From Nocardia niwae NBRC 108934 = DSM 45340 (GTDB lineage Bacteria; Actinomycetota; Actinomycetes; Mycobacteriales; Mycobacteriaceae), in the NCBI RefSeq assembly GCF_001613465.1, contig NZ_BDCK01000038.1:62001-126000 (forward strand): DNA of 64,000 nt, read 5' to 3'. This document shows positions 42,876 through 51,720 of this stretch, in pieces. Positions within the stretch are counted from its first letter, which is position 1, and every line of letters starts with the position of its first letter. The notes beneath the pieces were generated by a model. The model had not been told where the DNA came from. It saw nothing but the letters and a program-made list of their open reading frames with translations, and did no database searches. Both the position numbers and the translations under genes were made by a program.

Positions 42876-44885
42876 TCAGGCGATGCGGACTCGCACGCCG
42901 CCGGAGAGCACGAAGTCGTGCAGCTCGAGCTGGTCGGGTGTCACCGTCGACGGCAGGTCGAACACGAGTTGGGTGGTGGCGGATTGCCCCGGGCGCAGCT
43001 CGAAGGAGTAACCGAGACGCTGTTGGGTGTTCTGCCACATGGTGGCGGTGGCGTTGTGGTCGAAAGGGGTGTCCTGCGCGTCCAGGACGCGCTGGCCCAT
43101 CGGCAGGAACCACTTCGGCTCGTCGGAGATGTTGTGCACCGACAGCGTGACGATCAGGAACGAGCCCGCCGCCTTCTGCAATCCGATTCGTGATACGCCC
43201 GAGTCGACCCCCGTCACGACGAATTCGAATTTGCCGTCGCGGACGGCGTTGCCCGCAGGCGCCACGGCTGCCGGGTCGGACGGTTGCTCCACCGCCACCG
43301 CCGAGGGCGGAGATGTGGGTTCGGGAGCACCGGAATCGCCCGTCCTGGTTCCGGCCGCGATCAGGGCGACGCAACCCGCCGCGAACGCGAACGGCGCGAG
43401 GAACACCACGATCAGCGCGCCGATCATCTTCGACAGCAGACTCCGGCGACGGCGCGGGCGCCGACGCGGGACGGGGACACCCGGCCGCCGCTGCGCGACC
43501 GGCGGAGCAGCCGGACGCTGGACCGCTGGAAAGACCTTCCGCGCCGGGGCGCGGTACGGCGGCGCGACCGGACCCGGCTTCGGGGCCACGCGCGCATGTA
43601 GAGCGCGTAGACGTTCCGGCCAACCGGGCCGCGGCGCGGCTCCGGCATACGACCCGTTCTGGTACCACCGCCGACGGGATGGATACGGCTCCACCGGAAC
43701 GGGATAACCTGTGCCGGGCGAGGTCTGCGGACCGGCATATCCCTGCACCGGTGAGCCCGGTGGCGAAACGTGGCCGCCCTGTCCGGAATTCGGTCGTGCT
43801 GTGACCGAGGGCCAGTCGAGTCTGGTCGCCACAAGCGTTGGGGTCGGACCCGGATTCGGCAGGACCTTCGTCGGAGCCGGAGTGCGCCGTGGCGCGGGGT
43901 CCGAGTTCGCTGGCCGCGAAATGCCCTCTCCGACAGATCCTTTCGCCTGTGTCGGCGGATTCTCCGGTACAGCCGGATCGCTGTCGCGGAGCGCGGAAGC
44001 CATTCCGGTCAACGGCTTCGTCGCCGGACGGTCCGATACCGCCGGCGGCGGCACGACTCGCGGATCCGGAGCCGGAGCGCCGATCGCCGCTCGCGCGGCC
44101 GCCGCGAATTCCCCTGCCGTGGCGAATCTTTCGTTCGGTTCCTTGGCCAGACCACGCGCGATGACGGCGTCCAGCGCGGCGGGGACGGCGGCGCACACCG
44201 AACCGGCGCGTGGCGGCGGCGCGGTCAGGTGGGCGTGCATCTGCTGCGCCGGGTCGGTGTCACCGTAGAGCCGGGAGCCGGTGAGGCATTCGTAGAGCAC
44301 GCAGGCCAGCGAGTAGACGTCGGCACGGCCGTCCGCCTTGCCGGTGAATCGCTCGGGGGCCATGTACGCCAGGGTGCCGATCGCCATGCCGGTAGCGGTC
44401 ACGGCCGTCTGACCGAGGCCGTGCGCGATGCCGAAGTCGATCAAGTAGGTGAAGCCGCTGGGGTGGACCACGATGTTCGACGGTTTGACGTCGCGGTGCA
44501 CCAGCCCGACCCGGTGCGCCACATCGAGCGCGGCGGCGACATGCCCGACGACGCCGACCGCCGCCGACGGCGGCATCGGCCCCTCGGCCAGCAGCTTGCG
44601 CGCCAGATCGGTACCGTCGACGAATTGCATGTCGATGTAGAGCCTGCCGTCGATCTCGCCGACCCGGTGAATTCGCGGGACGTGCGGGTCGCGCAACTGC
44701 GACACGGCTGCGGCTTCGCGCTCGAATCGTTTGCGGTACTCCCCCGCGGCCGCGAGTTCGGCGGGCAGGAGTTTCAACGCCACCCGCCGCGCCGCCGCCA
44801 CGTCGTACGCCAGCCAGACCTGCCCCATGCCGCCCTTGCCGAGCAGCCGCTCCAGCTGGTACCCCCCGAATCGCACCTCCCCCAT
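42876..44885 (-). CDS. Serine/threonine protein kinase with extracellular DUF4352-like domain
   Basis: 669 residues from ATG 44885 (MGEVRFGGYQLERLLGKGGMG). Kinase domain about 1-265 with invariant Lys in VALKLL, HRDVKPSN, DFG and MAPERF. A long Pro/Arg-rich juxtamembrane linker follows (about 270-510), then one transmembrane helix (MIGALIVVFLAPFAFAAGCV) and an outer ~120-residue beta domain of the DUF4352/telokin-like type instead of PASTA repeats. Probably an envelope sensor kinase. It lies head to tail behind a second kinase gene with 175 bases between, a likely gene duplication with different sensors. Confidence 0.9.
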   Translation of the reverse strand: MGEVRFGGYQLERLLGKGGMGQVWLAYDVAAARRVALKLLPAELAAAGEYRKRFEREAAAVSQLRDPHVPRIHRVGEIDGRLYIDMQFVDGTDLARKLLAEGPMPPSAAVGVVGHVAAALDVAHRVGLVHRDVKPSNIVVHPSGFTYLIDFGIAHGLGQTAVTATGMAIGTLAYMAPERFTGKADGRADVYSLACVLYECLTGSRLYGDTDPAQQMHAHLTAPPPRAGSVCAAVPAALDAVIARGLAKEPNERFATAGEFAAAARAAIGAPAPDPRVVPPPAVSDRPATKPLTGMASALRDSDPAVPENPPTQAKGSVGEGISRPANSDPAPRRTPAPTKVLPNPGPTPTLVATRLDWPSVTARPNSGQGGHVSPPGSPVQGYAGPQTSPGTGYPVPVEPYPSRRRWYQNGSYAGAAPRPGWPERLRALHARVAPKPGPVAPPYRAPARKVFPAVQRPAAPPVAQRRPGVPVPRRRPRRRRSLLSKMIGALIVVFLAPFAFAAGCVALIAAGTRTGDSGAPEPTSPPSAVAVEQPSDPAAVAPAGNAVRDGKFEFVVTGVDSGVSRIGLQKAAGSFLIVTLSVHNISDEPKWFLPMGQRVLDAQDTPFDHNATATMWQNTQQRLGYSFELRPGQSATTQLVFDLPSTVTPDQLELHDFVLSGGVRVRIA

Positions 44886-45060
44886 CGCGAACCTCCAGTC
44901 ACCGTTGACATCTGGTCGACCCAACCGTTACCCGCGGCGCGGACGGACGGAAAGCAGCAGCTCACGTGCCGATGCCGGAGAAGTGGCCTCTTTCGGAGCG
45001 TAACCGCACGCCGGGCCGGGCACCACTGTGTGCTGGACGACAGTCCCGCAGGCGACCCGC

Positions 45061-46452
45061 CTACTTGCCCGGCTTGGGCTTGGGCTTGTCCTTGCCGTTG
45101 CCCGGGTTCGCGTGATCGGGTTTGCCCCGGTCGCGCTTGTCGTCGGAGCCGGGCTGCCCGGATCCGATCGAGTCGTCGACGTTCCCCGCGGTGACACCGC
45201 CGGGAGCCGGCGCCGCCGGAAGCCAGCTCGCCCCGCCCGCCGACGGTGTACAGATCAGCTCGAGGCCGTCCACGGTGACGCTGTGCACGTCGAGCGCGGG
45301 ATCGCACGGCTGACCCGTGCCGGGCAGGATCACGGTGGGCGCCGAGATAGGGACCGGAGTCGGTGCGGCCGGGGCGTGTGATGGCAGCGGTGACCGTGTC
45401 GTGAGCTCCTGCTCGGGAGACGGGGCGGGAGCGGTGACCGGTCCCGCGTCGACCGCGTCGGGCCGCCCGAGCCATAGCGCTCCGGCCACCCCCGCGACGA
45501 GCACCCCGAAGGCCAGCAGGGCCAGACGGGGCCCGAGGGACGTTCGCGCCGTGGGCGTGACACGGGCCGGCGCAAGCCCGCGTGGCGGCGGCAGCACGGT
45601 GGTCGGCACCGCCGACGAGAGCTCGACCGTGGTCGCGTCCCGGCCGGTCAGTGCCGCGTACCCGGCCGACGCCAGTTCCCCCGCGCTGGACCATCGGTGG
45701 TCCGGGTCTTTCGCCATGCCCCGCGCGATCACCGCGTCCAGTTCCGGCGGCACGACCGGATTCAGCGTGGAGGCCGGCGGCGGGGTCTGCATCAGGTGGG
45801 CGCGCAACAGGCGCGGCGGGTCGCCGTCGTCGAACGGCCGCCGCCCGGTGAGGCACTCGTACAGCACGCAAGCCAGCGAATATTGATCGGACCGCGGAAC
45901 CGCCGCTCCCTCGAACCGCTCCGGCGCCATGTAGGCCAGCGTGCCCACCACGTTGCCGGTGCGGGTGATCGCGGGCTGGTCGCTGCGGTGCGCGGTGCCG
46001 AAGTCGATCAGGTAGGCGGTGCCCTCGGGCGTGACCATGATGTTGGACGGCTTCACGTCGCGGTGGACCAAGCCCGCCCGGTGCGCGATATCGAGCGCGG
46101 TGGCAGTCTGCGCGACGATCGCTATCGCGCGTTCGGGGTCCAGCCGCCCTTCGCGCCGCAGCAGAGCGGCCACGTCGGACCCTTCGATGAACTCCATATC
46201 GATGTACAGGCGGCCGTGGAGTTCGCCGAACGAATGGATCGGCACGAGGTGCGGCCCGCGCACCTGGGCGGCGAGCCGGGCCTCCCTGGTGAATCGTTGC
46301 CGGAATGTCGTGTCCGCCGCGTATGCGGCGGTCAGCACCTTCAACGCGACGACCCGGTCGGCACTGGTGTCGTGGGCGAGCCAGACCTCGCCCATGCCGC
46401 CGCTGCCCAGCAGCCGGTCGAGGCGGTAGTGGCCGAACCACAGCTCGCCCAT
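45061..46452 (-). CDS. Serine/threonine protein kinase with short extracytoplasmic tail
   Basis: 463 residues from ATG 46452 (MGELWFGHYRLDRLLGSGGMG). Kinase domain about 1-265 with VVALKVL, HRDVKPSNIMV, DFG and GTLAYMAPERFEG. One transmembrane helix (LALLAFGVLVAGVAGALWL) at about 305-325, then a ~140-residue Pro/Ser-rich outer part with two cysteines (GQPCDPALDVHSV, LELICTPSAGG) and a very Lys/Pro/Asp-rich C-terminal tail. Closely related to the downstream kinase in the catalytic domain. Together they may form a signalling pair. Ligand unknown. Confidence 0.9.
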   Translation of the reverse strand: MGELWFGHYRLDRLLGSGGMGEVWLAHDTSADRVVALKVLTAAYAADTTFRQRFTREARLAAQVRGPHLVPIHSFGELHGRLYIDMEFIEGSDVAALLRREGRLDPERAIAIVAQTATALDIAHRAGLVHRDVKPSNIMVTPEGTAYLIDFGTAHRSDQPAITRTGNVVGTLAYMAPERFEGAAVPRSDQYSLACVLYECLTGRRPFDDGDPPRLLRAHLMQTPPPASTLNPVVPPELDAVIARGMAKDPDHRWSSAGELASAGYAALTGRDATTVELSSAVPTTVLPPPRGLAPARVTPTARTSLGPRLALLAFGVLVAGVAGALWLGRPDAVDAGPVTAPAPSPEQELTTRSPLPSHAPAAPTPVPISAPTVILPGTGQPCDPALDVHSVTVDGLELICTPSAGGASWLPAAPAPGGVTAGNVDDSIGSGQPGSDDKRDRGKPDHANPGNGKDKPKPKPGK

Positions 46453-46483
46453 GTCGATAGAACCTCCCGCTAGCCTCTTGGTC

Positions 46484-46651
46484 ATGATCGAGCTACCCGA
46501 AATTCGCATCGGTACCGCGAAACGCGCAAAAGCGACGCCGCGCTCATCCGATCATGTCCCAGCGAGGCCGGTCGGCGTCGCGGAATTCGGTGCAGTGATG
46601 GCGGGCGCCCCGGACCCGGCCGCCCGGCGCGGCGGAACGGCCGCGCGCTGA
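46484..46651 (+). CDS. Small ORF translationally coupled to the GNAT-like gene
   Basis: 55 residues beginning MIELPEIRIGTAKRAKATPR. A TAGCCT box 8 bases before ATG 46484 suggests a leaderless transcript, and its TGA overlaps the ATG of the next gene (TGATG at 46649-46653), a typical coupling arrangement. Not recognised; basic and Ala/Pro-rich towards the C-terminus. It may serve only to bring ribosomes to the downstream start. Confidence 0.4.
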   Translation: MIELPEIRIGTAKRAKATPRSSDHVPARPVGVAEFGAVMAGAPDPAARRGGTAAR

Positions 46652-46995
46652 TGGAGCCGATCGAGATCAACGCGGGCGCTTGGTATCTGCGCGCCTTGCG
46701 CGCCGACGACCGCATCGATGACCGCCCCGCCCTGGCCGCGGGCGGGATCACCGAGCCGGACTATGTGGCCCGGCGCGATGCGGGCTGGGCGGAGGAGACG
46801 CATTTCTCCTGGGCGGTCTGCGAACCGACGACGGCCGAGCTGGTCGCCGAGATCGGAGTGACCCCGGCAGGCGACGGCACCGCGCAGGTGAGCGGCTGGG
46901 CGCGCCCTGGGTACGAGGCTGCCTTGCAGACCGGGCTCACGTCCGTTCACCGCTTCGTCGAAGGCGGTCTGGGGTTGCGCCCGGTCACGTCCTGA
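46651..46995 (+). CDS. Short GNAT-like acetyltransferase-fold protein
   Basis: 114 residues, starting MEPIEINAGAWYLRALRADDRIDDRPAL. The pattern HFSWAVCEPTTAELVAEIGVTP...AQVSGWARPGYEAALQTGLTSVHRFVEGGLGL resembles RimJ/RimL-type acetyltransferases but is shorter than the usual ~170 residues and lacks the Q/R-x-x-G-x-G/A acetyl-CoA loop. It may be an inactive or specialised member. Its start overlaps the stop of a 55-codon ORF. It is convergent with lat. Confidence 0.68.
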   Translation: MEPIEINAGAWYLRALRADDRIDDRPALAAGGITEPDYVARRDAGWAEETHFSWAVCEPTTAELVAEIGVTPAGDGTAQVSGWARPGYEAALQTGLTSVHRFVEGGLGLRPVTS

Positions 46996-47146
46996 CCGGC
47001 GTGCCCGGTCGATACGCTCCCGGGTACGGCGCACCTCGGCACAGCACAGCGGCGCCCGGTGCGGACGCGGCCTAGGAGGTGGACCCGGGATGCCGGCGTC
47101 TCACACGCCAGAAGACACCGGCATGCCGATCCCACCCGTGCGCGCG

Positions 47147-48481
47147 CTATTCCATCCCGGTCAGCACCCGGTCCAGCGCGTCGACGGCCTCGTCCAGCTC
47201 GGCGCCGGTGACCGTCAGCGGTGGACGGAACCGGATCCCCCGCTCTCCGGTGCCGAGGATCAGCACGCGCTCCCGCTCGCGCAACTGGGTGAGCACCTCG
47301 TCGCGCAGCCGGGACGACGACAGCGTGATCGCGCACATCAGGCCGCGCCCGCGCGGCTCGCTGACGTCGGGGTGGCGGGCGGCGAGCGCACCGAGCCGTT
47401 CGAGCAGGTGCCCGCCCAGCGGCCGGGACCGTTCGATCAGCTCGTCGCGCTCGATCACTTCCAGGATGCGGCGGCTGCGCACCATGTCGGCGAGGTTGCC
47501 GCCCCAGGTGGAGTTGAGCCGGGAGCTGACCGCGAACACGTTGTCGGGCACCTCGTCCACGCGTCCACCCGCCATGACGCCGCACACCTGGGTCCGCTTG
47601 CCGAACGCGACGATGTCCGGCGCCAGCCCGAGTTGCTGGTAGGCCCAGGCCGTTCCGGTCATGCCGACTCCGGTCTGCACCTCGTCCAGCACGAACAGCG
47701 CGTCGTGCTCGTGACACAGTCGTTGCACGGCTTGCAGGAATTGCGGACGCAGATGCCGGTCACCGCCCTCGCCCTGGATCGGCTCGGCGATGAAACATGC
47801 TATGTCGTGCGGCTTCTCCTCGAACGCCCGGCGCGCCTGGACCAGCGCGCAGGCCTCTGCCTCCTCGATGTCGAACGCGTCGGTGACATAGGGCGACTTG
47901 ATCCGGGGCCAGTCGAACTTCGGGAAACGCGCGGTCTTCACCGGATCGGTGTTGGTGAGCGACATGGTGTAGCCGGAGCGGCCGTGGAACGCGCCGGTCA
48001 GGTGCAGCACCTTGGCGCCGAGTTCCGATGGGCGGCCTTGGGATTCGTTGTGCCTGCTCTTCCAGTCGAACGCGATCTTGAGGGCGTTCTCCACCGCGAG
48101 AGCGCCGCCGTCGATGAAGAACAGGTGCGGCAGCCGGGGATCGCCGAGCACCCGCACGAACGTCTCTACGAAACGGGCCATCTCGACGGTGTAGATGTCG
48201 GAGTTGCTCGGCTTGTTCAGTGCCGCGGTGACGAGTTCGGCCCGGAACTCGGCGTCCTCGGCGAGGGCGGGATGGTTCATGCCCAGCGCGTTGGAGGCGA
48301 AGAAGCCGAACATGTCGAGGTAGGGGCTGCCGTCGCGTTCGTCGACGAGGCGGCAGCCACGGGAGCGGTTGAGGTCGAGAACCAGGTCGAAGCCGTCGGC
48401 CAGGATGCTCGCCGACAAGATCTCATGGACCCGGGCGGCGGGGGTGACCGCCGGGCGGGTGCGTTCCAGTTCGATGGTCAC
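47147..48481 (-). CDS. lat: L-lysine 6-transaminase
   Basis: 444 residues. Class III PLP aminotransferase: VLHLTGAFHGRSGYTMSLTNTDP, FIAEPIQGEGGDRHLRP, LFVLDEVQTGVGMTG and the PLP-lysine region DIVAFGKRTQVCGVMAGG all match lysine epsilon-aminotransferases (M. tuberculosis Rv3290c, actinobacterial cephamycin LAT). It converts lysine and 2-oxoglutarate to the semialdehyde that cyclises to piperideine-6-carboxylate, which Pcd oxidises. It lies directly downstream of the Lrp gene, with an AT-rich palindrome 13 bases ahead of its start. Confidence 0.95.
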   Translation of the reverse strand: MTIELERTRPAVTPAARVHEILSASILADGFDLVLDLNRSRGCRLVDERDGSPYLDMFGFFASNALGMNHPALAEDAEFRAELVTAALNKPSNSDIYTVEMARFVETFVRVLGDPRLPHLFFIDGGALAVENALKIAFDWKSRHNESQGRPSELGAKVLHLTGAFHGRSGYTMSLTNTDPVKTARFPKFDWPRIKSPYVTDAFDIEEAEACALVQARRAFEEKPHDIACFIAEPIQGEGGDRHLRPQFLQAVQRLCHEHDALFVLDEVQTGVGMTGTAWAYQQLGLAPDIVAFGKRTQVCGVMAGGRVDEVPDNVFAVSSRLNSTWGGNLADMVRSRRILEVIERDELIERSRPLGGHLLERLGALAARHPDVSEPRGRGLMCAITLSSSRLRDEVLTQLRERERVLILGTGERGIRFRPPLTVTGAELDEAVDALDRVLTGME

Positions 48482-48493
48482 GCCCTGAGGGTA

Positions 48494-48507
48494 CGTAAAA
48501 ATTTACG
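48494..48507 (-). promoter_or_regulatory. AT-rich palindrome at the lat promoter, candidate Lrp site
   Basis: CGTAAA-AA-TTTACG is a perfect palindrome 13 bases upstream of the lat start, in an unusually AT-rich 64-base gap. A second imperfect GTATTAATTAC lies at 48526-48536. Lrp/AsnC proteins prefer such AT-centred dyads, and LrpA of M. tuberculosis is reported to bind upstream of lat. Confidence 0.6.
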
Positions 48508-48545
48508 GAACCTCTACAACAAAGCGTATTAATTACACACAATCG

Positions 48546-48998
48546 CTACCTGTCATAGAATGTCTGCAAGATGATGGTGCTCCGGGTGCGCACGTTGGCG
48601 GTGGCTCTGATCTCTTGGAGCAGCTGTTCGAGGTGCCGCGGGGACGCCACACGCACCAGCAGGATGTAGCTCTCCTCGCCGGCTACCGAGTGGCACGCCT
48701 CGATGCCGGGGATGTGCTGCAGCACGGCGGGCGCGTCATCCGGTTGCGATGGGTCGAGAGGAGTGATCGCGACGAATGCCGACAGCAGTTGGCCGAGCGC
48801 TTCGGGATCGACGTGCGCGGTGTACCCGCGGATCACACCGCGCGCCTCCAATCGGCGAACCCGGGACTGCACCGCGGACACCGACAGACTCGCCTTCTCG
48901 GCCAGGTTCGACAGGGTGGCCCGTCCATCGGCCATCAGTTCACGAATCAGCAGGCGATCGATGTCATCGAGTACGGGTCTTGCCGGTGTATCCGCCAT
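48546..48998 (-). CDS. lrpA: Lrp/AsnC family regulator of lysine catabolism
   Basis: 150 residues. N-terminal helix-turn-helix (DDIDRLLIRELMADGRATLSNLAEKASLSVSAVQSRVRRLEARGVI) and C-terminal RAM ligand domain (AFVAITPLDPSQPDD...GIEACHSVAGEESYILLVRVAS). Matches Rv3291c, the feast/famine regulator next to lat. It is 64 bases upstream of lat on the same strand and divergent from pcd, placing it to control both in response to lysine or other amino acids. Confidence 0.94.
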   Translation of the reverse strand: MADTPARPVLDDIDRLLIRELMADGRATLSNLAEKASLSVSAVQSRVRRLEARGVIRGYTAHVDPEALGQLLSAFVAITPLDPSQPDDAPAVLQHIPGIEACHSVAGEESYILLVRVASPRHLEQLLQEIRATANVRTRSTIILQTFYDR

Positions 48999-49110
48999 CA
49001 GCGAAGGCTAACTCAGGCAGCCCGCCTCGTGTCCGAAACCTCACCTCCCTCCTCCCGCTATGTGGGACAGACACGCCGCGACGCGGCCGAAAGGTACGGC
49101 GGAACAACAG

Positions 49111-50640
49111 ATGACCGAGGTACTCGACGACCGGACCACCCGGCAACTCGCCGCCCGCGCCCAAGCGGTGCTGCGCCAATTCGGTGCGCCGCCTACCGAA
49201 CCCGGCGACCTGTCCGCGCGCACTCCGATCACCGGAGGCGAGCTGGCCACGCTGCGGTCCGCCACGCTGCCGGAGGTCGACGCCGCGATCGGCCGGGCCG
49301 CGACCGCCTTCCACGCCTGGCGGACCGTCCCTGCTCCCGTCCGGGCCGGGGTCGTGCGCAGGCTGGGGCAGCTGCTCACCGAGCACAAGAGCGACCTGGC
49401 CGAGCTGGTGACGCTGGAGGCGGGCAAGATCCCGGCCGAGGCCGCGGGCGAAGTCCAGGAGATGATCGACATCTGCGAATTCGCCGTCGGCCTGTCCCGG
49501 CAGCTGTACGGCTACACCATGCCCTCCGAACGTCCGGGCCACCGGTTGATGGAGACCTGGCATCCGCTAGGCGTGGTCGGCGTCATCTCGGCGTTCAACT
49601 TCCCCGTGGCGGTCTGGGCGTGGAACACGGCGATCGCGCTGGTCTGCGGCGACACCGTGGTGTGGAAGCCGTCGGAGACGACGCCGCTGACCGCCGTCGC
49701 CTGTCACACGCTGCTGCGGCGCGCGGCCGCCGAAGCCGGCGCGGATCCCGAGATCCATCAGTTGATCCAAGGCGCGAGCGACGTCGGCGCCCGGCTCGTC
49801 GACGACACCCGGGTGCCGCTGGTGAGCGCGACCGGCTCGGTGCGGATGGGCCGGCTGGTGGCGCCGCGGGTGGCCGAGCGGCTCGGGCGCTGCCTGCTGG
49901 AACTGGGCGGCAACAACGGCGCGATCGTCACCGCGTCCGCCGATCTCGACCTCGCGGCGCGGGCCATCGTCTTCGCGGCGGCGGGCACGGCCGGTCAGCG
50001 GTGCACCACGCTGCGGCGGCTGATCGTGCACCGGGACGTGGCAGGCCCGCTGACCGACCGGCTGGAGCGGGCCTACCGCCAGCTGCGCGTGGGCAATCCG
50101 TTCGATGACGGGGTGCTGGTCGGGCCGCTGATCGACGGCAAGGCCCACACCGCGATGCGTGGGGCGCTGGACAAGGCGGTCAGCGACGGCGGCGAACTGG
50201 TCTGCGGCGGAGAGCGAGTCGACGGATTCGGCGAGGACGCCTACTACGTGCGGCCCGCCCTCGTGCGCATGCCCGCCCAGACCGCGGTGGTGCGGGAGGA
50301 AACCTTCGCGCCGATCCTCTACGTGCTCACCTACGACGACTTCGATCGTGCGATCACCCTGCACAACGAAGTGCCGCAAGGCCTTTCGTCCTCAATCTTC
50401 ACCACCGATCAGCGCGAGGCCGAACGCTTCCTCGCCGCCGACGGATCCGACTGCGGCATCGCCAACGTCAATATCGGCACCTCCGGCGCCGAGATCGGCG
50501 GCGCCTTCGGCGGTGAGAAGCAAACCGGCGGCGGACGTGAATCCGGCTCGGACTCCTGGAAGGCCTATATGCGCCGAGCGACCAACACGGTCAACTACTC
50601 CACCGAACTTCCCCTCGCCCAAGGCATCGAATTCGGCTGA
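49111..50640 (+). CDS. pcd: Piperideine-6-carboxylate (alpha-aminoadipate semialdehyde) dehydrogenase
   Basis: 509 residues from ATG 49111; the longer in-frame start at 49060 is less likely. Aldehyde dehydrogenase fold: VIGVISAFNFPVAVWAWNTAIALVCGD for NAD+ binding, the catalytic Glu in LELGGNNGAI, the catalytic Cys in GTAGQRCTTLRRL, and EETFAPILYVLTYDDFD. It oxidises piperideine-6-carboxylate/aminoadipate semialdehyde made by Lat to alpha-aminoadipate. Divergent from lrpA as in M. tuberculosis Rv3293. Confidence 0.94.
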   Translation: MTEVLDDRTTRQLAARAQAVLRQFGAPPTEPGDLSARTPITGGELATLRSATLPEVDAAIGRAATAFHAWRTVPAPVRAGVVRRLGQLLTEHKSDLAELVTLEAGKIPAEAAGEVQEMIDICEFAVGLSRQLYGYTMPSERPGHRLMETWHPLGVVGVISAFNFPVAVWAWNTAIALVCGDTVVWKPSETTPLTAVACHTLLRRAAAEAGADPEIHQLIQGASDVGARLVDDTRVPLVSATGSVRMGRLVAPRVAERLGRCLLELGGNNGAIVTASADLDLAARAIVFAAAGTAGQRCTTLRRLIVHRDVAGPLTDRLERAYRQLRVGNPFDDGVLVGPLIDGKAHTAMRGALDKAVSDGGELVCGGERVDGFGEDAYYVRPALVRMPAQTAVVREETFAPILYVLTYDDFDRAITLHNEVPQGLSSSIFTTDQREAERFLAADGSDCGIANVNIGTSGAEIGGAFGGEKQTGGGRESGSDSWKAYMRRATNTVNYSTELPLAQGIEFG

Positions 50641-50681
50641 GCGAGCCGCCACGCCCCTCCCGGCTGCCACGCCCACAGCGA

Positions 50682-50707
50682 CTGCCGCGTCCTGACGGGC
50701 GCGGCAG
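50682..50707 (+). terminator. Hairpin after pcd
   Basis: CTGCCGCG (50682-50689) pairs with CGCGGCAG (50700-50707) around a 10-base loop, 42 bases past the stop codon. No U tract. Confidence 0.5.
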
Positions 50708-51051
50708 CCATAAACGGCGCAGGCCGACGTTTCCCGAGAACAGCGGTGCACCACGGGATCCGCTGTGGGTGGGCAGCCCGGTTCGGACGCCACCGGCCGA
50801 ATTACGACCGTTCGCACCTTCGCGACCGCGGCCTTGTTCGCGACGCTGCCACTCGTCGCCCTCGCGAGCGCCCATGCGGTCGCCGCACCGCTCGAGGGCA
50901 CTTCTCGTCACTCATTGGACGCGACGGCGGCGCAATCGGTGTCACTCCCGCCGCAGGAGCTTGCCCAGGCTCGCCGATTCACCCGTGATATGCCCTCTCA
51001 CCTGCACGATTCGGTACTTCGCGCCTACCTGTGTAGTGTTGTGCATACCGA
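50708..51051. other. Stretch between pcd and the tRNA; one open frame with signal-peptide-like start but no stop before the tRNA
   Basis: A plus-strand frame from GTG 50765 begins with a convincing signal peptide (TVRTFATAALFATLPLVALASAHAVAA) followed by a hydrophilic stretch, but stays open through the tRNA and its terminator to 51439. A secreted peptide with a lost 3' end, or chance, are both possible. No ribosome-binding site stands out. I do not call a gene. Confidence 0.35.
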
Positions 51052-51125
51052 CGCGGGGTGGAGCAGCTCGGTAGCTCGCTGGGCTCATAACCCAGAGGTC
51101 GCAGGTTCAAATCCTGTCCCCGCTA
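51052..51125 (+). tRNA. Initiator tRNA-fMet (CAT)
   Basis: 74 nt to the discriminator A; anticodon CAT lies in a stem of CTGGG/CCCAG, giving the three consecutive G-C pairs typical of initiators, and the first base C is unpaired (opposite T72). D arm GAGC...GCTC and T arm GCAGG-TTCAAAT-CCTGT are intact. The genome continues CTA after the discriminator, so CCA is added post-transcriptionally. A strong terminator follows 5 bases later. Confidence 0.95.
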
Positions 51126-51130
51126 CTACG

Positions 51131-51161
51131 AACGGCCCGGAGTACACCACTCCGGGCCGTT
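51131..51161 (+). terminator. Terminator of the initiator tRNA
   Basis: 13-bp perfect stem (51131-51143 with 51149-51161) and 5-base loop, ending in TTTCG. It begins 5 bases after the tRNA. Confidence 0.85.
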
Positions 51162-51720
51162 TCGCTTGTGCCGGATCGCGCCACCGGCAGGCACAGCGAG
51201 TCGCCCCGGCGGGCGCGGTACCGATCGATCAGCGCGGCGAATGCTCGGGCCACCGGATCGAGGCGGGACGGCCGCACGGCGATGCGCCCCGACTTCGGCG
51301 CATCCCATGCGAACTCACCACTCACGTCGGCGATCCCGACAGCCACCGGGCAATTCCTTTGCCTAGGAATGCCGCTTATCGCGACGCTGGTGAGATGTTC
51401 GTTCGATTCGCCTCACCGCTGTCCCGTAGCTCACAGTAGAAAGCCTGCGGAATGATCGGTCCCAGCTCCACCGTCACTCGCTATGCAAATCCGGGGTTAA
51501 AAGACGGTTACGGCGTCACCTTGGACCGGTGCCTCCAGAGTTGTCGTGTCACGATACTTCCGAGTCACCCGGACTATTCATCCCGAAGTGTTTTCCCGCA
51601 GGCAACCCTCGGTTTCGTCACCACACCCGGCTTGTCCCCTTCGGCGTGTTCGTAATGATTCGATCGCCAACGTCGGCCATCTCTGCGTGCAACGACGACA
51701 ATCTGTGAGGAATTTTCCGC
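51162..51720. other. About 560 bases without a confident gene downstream of the tRNA
   Basis: A minus-strand frame 51107-51346 (79 codons, MAVGIADVSGEFAWDAPKSGRIAVRPSR...) is open but runs into the tRNA terminator and matches no family I know. From about 51440 the base composition is lower in GC than the surroundings. No integrase, direct repeat of the tRNA 3' end or IS was found. The right end holds the promoter and the GAGGAA ribosome-binding site of the membrane protein gene. Confidence 0.5.

Noticed and set aside
39742..44196. 1484-codon open frame on the minus strand
   Set aside because: It spans accA3, its terminator, patatin and part of a kinase in the wrong frame; no domain is recognisable.
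51126..51439. attR-like integration scar at the tRNA
   Set aside because: No duplicated tRNA 3' segment and no integrase found within the window; kept only as a weak possibility.
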